Shown here: piece after piece, positions 60,680 to 64,000 of the stretch | Numbering within the stretch: position 1 is the first letter of the stretch | Layout of the letters: the number at the start of each line of letters is the position of its first letter | Source of the DNA: Argentina anserina | Taxonomy: Eukaryota > Streptophyta > Magnoliopsida > Rosales > Rosaceae | NCBI RefSeq assembly: GCF_933775445.1 | Contig: NC_065872.1 | Coordinates: 20,398,001 to 20,462,000, forward strand | Direction: 5' to 3' | DNA length: 64,000 nt | The notes under the pieces: generated by a model | Told to the model about the DNA's origin: nothing | What the model saw: only the letters and a program-made list of their open reading frames with translations | Database searches by the model: none | Program-made: the position numbers and the translations under genes

Positions 60680-60795
60680 CATTCGCGACCAGCAGTAACG
60701 CTCGCAACCAGCAGTCACGCTCGCGACCAACAGTCACACTCGCGACCCTGAGTGACGCTCGCAACCATCAAATAATGTTCGCGACCATCTCCTTT
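60680..60795 (-). repeat. 19-bp tandem repeat in the copia leader
   Basis: About six imperfect copies of a 19-bp unit of the form ACGCTCGCGACCAGCAGTC. It lies between the gag region and the primer site. CpG-rich, unlike the rest of the leader. Confidence 0.85.
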
Positions 60796-60862
60796 TTGTT
60801 TTGTTAAAATCTAAAACCGATTTTTAGTTATGCAAAACTGAAAATTTTTGTGCTCATAAGTG

Positions 60863-60874
60863 CTCTGATACCAA
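60863..60874 (-). other. tRNA-Met primer binding site of the copia element
   Basis: The minus strand reads TGGTATCAGAGC, two bases after the 5' LTR end. It is complementary to the initiator tRNA-Met 3' end, standard for Ty1/copia elements. Confidence 0.95.
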
Positions 60875-60876
60875 AT

Positions 60877-61379
60877 GTAAATTAAATTACATGATATGAG
60901 TACAAAACTAAAGATCATATGCATAACAACTAATCGTTAACTTAGTGAATGAGATTAACTTACCATCTTCATGAACGACGACATCGTGATCCATTGTGCC
61001 TTAATCCGAAGTCACAAGGTGCTAGGCAAAGTCTTCTGTTAGTCACTACTCTCTGCTTTCTCAATGGACAGAAACTTACGCAAATAATTCGTAGTGATAA
61101 CAGGGACGTTTACCATGTATATATAGAGAATCTTTAACCCTTAAGAGTCCTTCCATTAAAGACATCTTGTAAGTTAAGTAATCTTATTTAGATTCCTGAT
61201 TCAATACTGATTTGTAGTCTTGCTTCTAGACTTAAATTAGGATTCTTTACCATAATGATATAATACACGAAATCATTAGGAACTAGATTTGATACTATCT
61301 TTGTTTCCATGTAGAAATAGATTATCACATTAAACATGATAATCATATAATATGTGATATGTCCAAAATTGATCTAACA
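60877..61379 (-). repeat. 5' LTR of the copia element
   Basis: Same unit as 54625-55117 with a 10-bp insertion (CTTAAATTAG-like, near 61230). 503 bp. Confidence 0.93.
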
Positions 61380-61980
61380 TTTATCTCAATGAATGTTAAT
61401 TTCTTGGTCTATTTGGTACTCAACGAATACTTTAGTATTTCAACAATTAGTTCCTTCCCCTAGTAAAACTTGTGTTGGGGCTATTATAATGGGAACTAAT
61501 TACTCTAACGCTAACTTTAAAATTCCAAAAGCGAAGATTGGTAAGTACTTTCATATTATATGGCAAGCTCCATATTCTCCAGTTGTAATTAAAATTTGGT
61601 GGCTCATTCAGGAATGGAGCTGCTTCCATTGGTTTTGTTATTAGAAATACAGACTACTACCCTACCTGTGGTGTAGCTAAGGGTATAGGACAGACGAATG
61701 TACTTGTGACTGAGGCCACCATTTTACGAGAAGGACTGCACTTCTGCAACATCACGAGCATATTGTTGTGGAAGGAGACTCCAAACTCTTAGTAGATTGA
61801 CTACAAAGAAGGGTCATGTATTCCTTGGCGAATCTCCACATTGGTTTGAGATATTCAACAATGGGGCACATTAGTTTCATTCTATTATCTTTCGGCCTAT
61901 CAAACGCGAAGCTAATTTTGTGGTTGATAAGTTGGCGGATTTAGGTCATACTTCTCAAACTTCTCTAATATAGTTCTTTT

Positions 61981-62258
61981 CTCTCCCCTGATTTGTGGTC
62001 TAACCGTTCTATTTAAATCAGTTTGAATTGAGTCGTAAGAGTTATTATTTTACGGTTTATTTTTTTTATCGCTTTATAAATAAAAAAGAAACAACAATTT
62101 ATGGCGCGACAGGTGTCACCGCGTGAATCGATCAAGTGACACTTGTTTTGAAACAAAAGCAAAACATATAGAGTCGCGGAATCCAAACTTTCCACAGGCC
62201 TCTTCTTCTTCTTCCCCCAAATTCAAAACCCTCACATTCCGATTTCATCTCCAACCCG
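61981..62258. promoter_or_regulatory. Promoter and leader of the Yip1-family locus
   Basis: TATAAATA at 62075-62082 lies 177-184 bp upstream of the ATG, followed by a TC-rich leader (CCTCTTCTTCTTCTTCCCCC). This resembles a plant core promoter and supports the copy being, or having been, transcribed rather than promoterless. Confidence 0.5.
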
Positions 62259-63014
62259 ATGTCGAAGCAACCCCAATTCCCCCCAGTGGTCTTCCCCTCC
62301 GGCGGAAACCCCATCCCCGGACTAGGCCAACGCCGCATCCCAACGGCGCCGTTTCAACCTCCCCGATCCTCCGCCTCCAGCAGCATCCCCTTCATGTCCT
62401 TCGACGTCGGCTCCGCCGCCGCTTCCACCTCCGGCAGCTTCTACGGCGGCACCATCGCGTCCGGCTCCGCCTTCCCCGGCGGCACCGGATTCGAAGACGA
62501 GGAGCCTCTTCTCGACGAGCTCGGTATCCACCCGGACCAAATCTAGGGGAAAATCAAGTCCATTCTCCACCCCTTCCCGGTCGACCCGGAGCTCCACCAG
62601 GAGTCCGACATGTCCGGCCCGTTTCTCCTCTACGTTTCGCTCTGCCTGTTTCAGTTACTCGCCGGGAAGATTCAGTTCGGCGTTATACTCGGCTGGATCA
62701 TCGTCTCCTTCTTCTTCCTGTACGTCGTAGTCAACATGCTGGCGGGCCGCAACGGGAACCTGGAGCTCCACCGGTGTGCCAGCGTCGTCGGCTACTCCAT
62801 GTTGCCGGTGGTGATTTTATCGGCGATCATGCTGTTTGTGCCGCAGGGCGGCGGTTTCGTGTTCGGAGTGGCTGCCGTGTTTGTTTTGTGGGCCACGAGG
62901 GTTTGCACGGGCCTCATGGTTGCGCTCGTCGACGGCGGCGATGAGCATCGCGGCCTTATTGCCTATGCTTGTTTGTTGATCTACACCCTTTTTTCATTTC
63001 TTGTTATATTTTAG
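62259..63014 (+). pseudogene. YIPF5-like Yip1-family protein with one in-frame stop
   Basis: Yip1 proteins are multi-pass Golgi/ER membrane proteins acting with Rab GTPases in vesicle traffic. One frame of 252 codons including the stop runs without intron: a Pro/Gly/Ser-rich cytosolic N terminus, the DEEPLLDELGI block (residues about 80-90), then four or five hydrophobic segments from about 118, with conserved QLLAGKIQFGVILGW and NMLAGRNGN. Codon 96 (62544-62546) is TAG where this family has Trp in HPDQI-W-x-K. A single G-to-A change explains it. No other lesion was seen, and G/C-rich third positions are kept. An ATG at 62610 could restart the membrane half. I cannot tell whether this is a retrocopy, a null allele or a base-call error. 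Confidence 0.85.
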
Positions 63015-64000
63015 AAGTTATAAACTGTTAGTGTGTAGGCTTGGAGCTATGGTTTTTGGATTTCAGTATCTGTTAGTGTAGGTTGGGAGTATTGTAGCAA
63101 AACTGGTGATACTTTTGTTAATTGGTCACGAGTATTGGAAGCCGATCTGGTGTTACTCATGTTTATAAATCTTGAAGCTTCGCAAGGTTGTAGAGGCTTG
63201 GACTTTTGTTTAAATGGTGTTGGGGAAATTTTTAGGTGGATTAAATGCTACTTGTAGTTCATGAGATGATGCATTTTGCTTTTACTCGCTGCTTAGTTTA
63301 GGTTCAACTTAGCGGATGCCTATTTTGTAGCATAGCATGTGCTCGTTTATATTATGAAATAAGAGGTTATTGGTGTTTTTTTCCTTGACATTGTCAGTTG
63401 GATTCTTAATGAAGAGGGTGGTGGTGATTGTGTCTACTGTGTTGGTGTTCAAGAATCCACTTAGACCAGTTAATAAACTTGGGCATTCTTGTAATAAGCA
63501 ACAGCTAAGAAGAAAAAGGAAGCTGAAAAGAAGAATTAGAATTACGCCAAAGTTTGTCTGTTGTAGGTGGTTTGATTTTGACCTGGTAAAATTTGTGAAC
63601 TTGCTCTGTTTTATTCATCAGCACTGCTCAGCTACCAAATTTTTTTTATATCTCCATGAGTCCTGGTTTTTTTTTTACATGATCTCTCTTTGATCATGTT
63701 AATAATGAGTGTATGTTGATGCTGAATTTTCATTAGGATGGATAAATCTTTCCTTTATTTCACTTCTTGTATGTAACCGAGTTTTTGTTTTCATTCCATG
63801 TTTATCTGAGGCTGGAGACCTAAAAGGCAGAGCGCAAAATGTGAACTTTTGGATATAAATACATGGAGAGATTGATTTGTAGTATTTTGAAGTGTGTTTA
63901 ATATTAATAATTACAAAAATCCAAAAAACTTATTGTCTTGCTTGGTATATCCATAACAACTGAGATATTATGAAGATCGGATAGATATGGGTGTAAACTC
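63015..64000. other. 3' flank of the Yip1-family locus
   Basis: AT-rich, with no recognisable gene. The first few hundred bases are probably the 3' UTR. A short basic ORF at 63370-63693 has no family signature. Confidence 0.5.

Larger units (their letters stand above)
54625..61379 (-). mobile_element. Ty1/copia element, full length, recently inserted
   Basis: LTRs lie at 54625-55117 and 60877-61379. By eye they differ at about 10 sites plus one 10-bp indel, near 2%. The minus-strand order is 5' LTR, tRNA-Met primer site, leader with tandem repeat, gag-protease-integrase-RT-RNase H, polypurine tract (AGTGGGAGAT, 55118-55127), 3' LTR. The frame is broken by two nonsense codons and two frameshifts. 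No 5-bp target duplication was found; instead the two flanks share about 36 bp. Confidence 0.95.
42930..61980 (+). mobile_element. Old LINE, fragmented by nested insertions
   Basis: Pieces in order on the plus strand: RT tail with a LPQAKEGLGIRSIKYFNQAALAK-type block (42930-43122), the zinc-finger-like linker region with AWKGILDARELLLQ-like words (46507-47052), zf-RVT end with LCTFCNTHT and LFMKC-like words (54266-54624), and RNase H (61380-61980). They match successive parts of a plant LINE ORF2. Removing the inserts leaves about 2 kb. Stops are frequent. The assignment of all four pieces to one copy is an inference from order, strand and the duplicated junction sequences; separate LINE copies are the alternative. 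Confidence 0.5.

Noticed and set aside
62322..62597. Minus-strand ORF opposite the Yip1-family gene
   Set aside because: Shadow of a GC-rich coding region; low-complexity Gly/Ala/Glu composition.
63370..63693. 107-codon basic ORF downstream of the Yip1-family gene
   Set aside because: No motif, AT-rich region and poor start context; most likely chance in the 3' flank.
1..64000. CRISPR arrays, operons, tRNA or rRNA genes
   Set aside because: No spaced repeat array of that form, and no tRNA cloverleaf or rRNA core was seen; the genome is plant nuclear.

Overview
This is 64 kb of AT-rich eudicot nuclear DNA. The evidence is a conserved 11-exon cytosolic glutamine synthetase gene, GT-AG introns, dense nested LTR retrotransposons, LINE remnants, MITEs and an endogenous plant pararetrovirus. 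Rosaceae is only a guess. No tRNA, rRNA or CRISPR was seen.

Only two host genes are recognised. GS1 (GLN1 type, 6743-9080, +) is complete and encodes 356 residues. A YIPF5-like Yip1-family membrane-protein gene (62259-63014, +) is intact along its length except for one in-frame TAG where the family has Trp, so it is a pseudogene, a recent null allele or a base-call error. Nearly everything else is mobile or viral.

Layout: 1-1743 is the pol end and 3' LTR of a Ty1/copia element. 1744-6610 is intergenic with a LINE tail and a MITE. 6615-9080 is GS1. 9081-14990 holds an unidentified ORF, a foldback MITE (10076-10285) and a hAT-type MITE (10947-13831) that itself holds a solo LTR (11096-13584). 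About 14990-31122 is a badly decayed but nearly full-length caulimovirid copy in collinear order: tRNA-Met primer site, movement protein, coat protein, protease, RT/RNase H, a downstream ORF, and a second promoter-like region. It is split by at least three later insertions. 31123-42313 is an Athila-type Ty3/gypsy element (-) with LTRs of equal length and a perfect 5-bp target duplication. One of its LTRs contains a solo LTR of the same wider family.

42930-61980 appears to be one old LINE whose pieces lie in correct order but are separated by an inner LINE (holding a 3-kb solo LTR), a composite block with a Transposase_24-like fragment and half an Athila element, and a young Ty1/copia element (54625-61379, -). 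61980-64000 is the Yip1-family locus.

The main value of the window is its readable insertion history. Target-site duplications at most junctions give a relative order: the pararetrovirus and outer LINE are oldest, the Athila family and its solo LTRs are later, and the copia element and complete Athila copy are young (about 1.5-2% LTR divergence by eye). The retrotransposons carry visible inactivating lesions, and I found no intact mobile or viral coding set.
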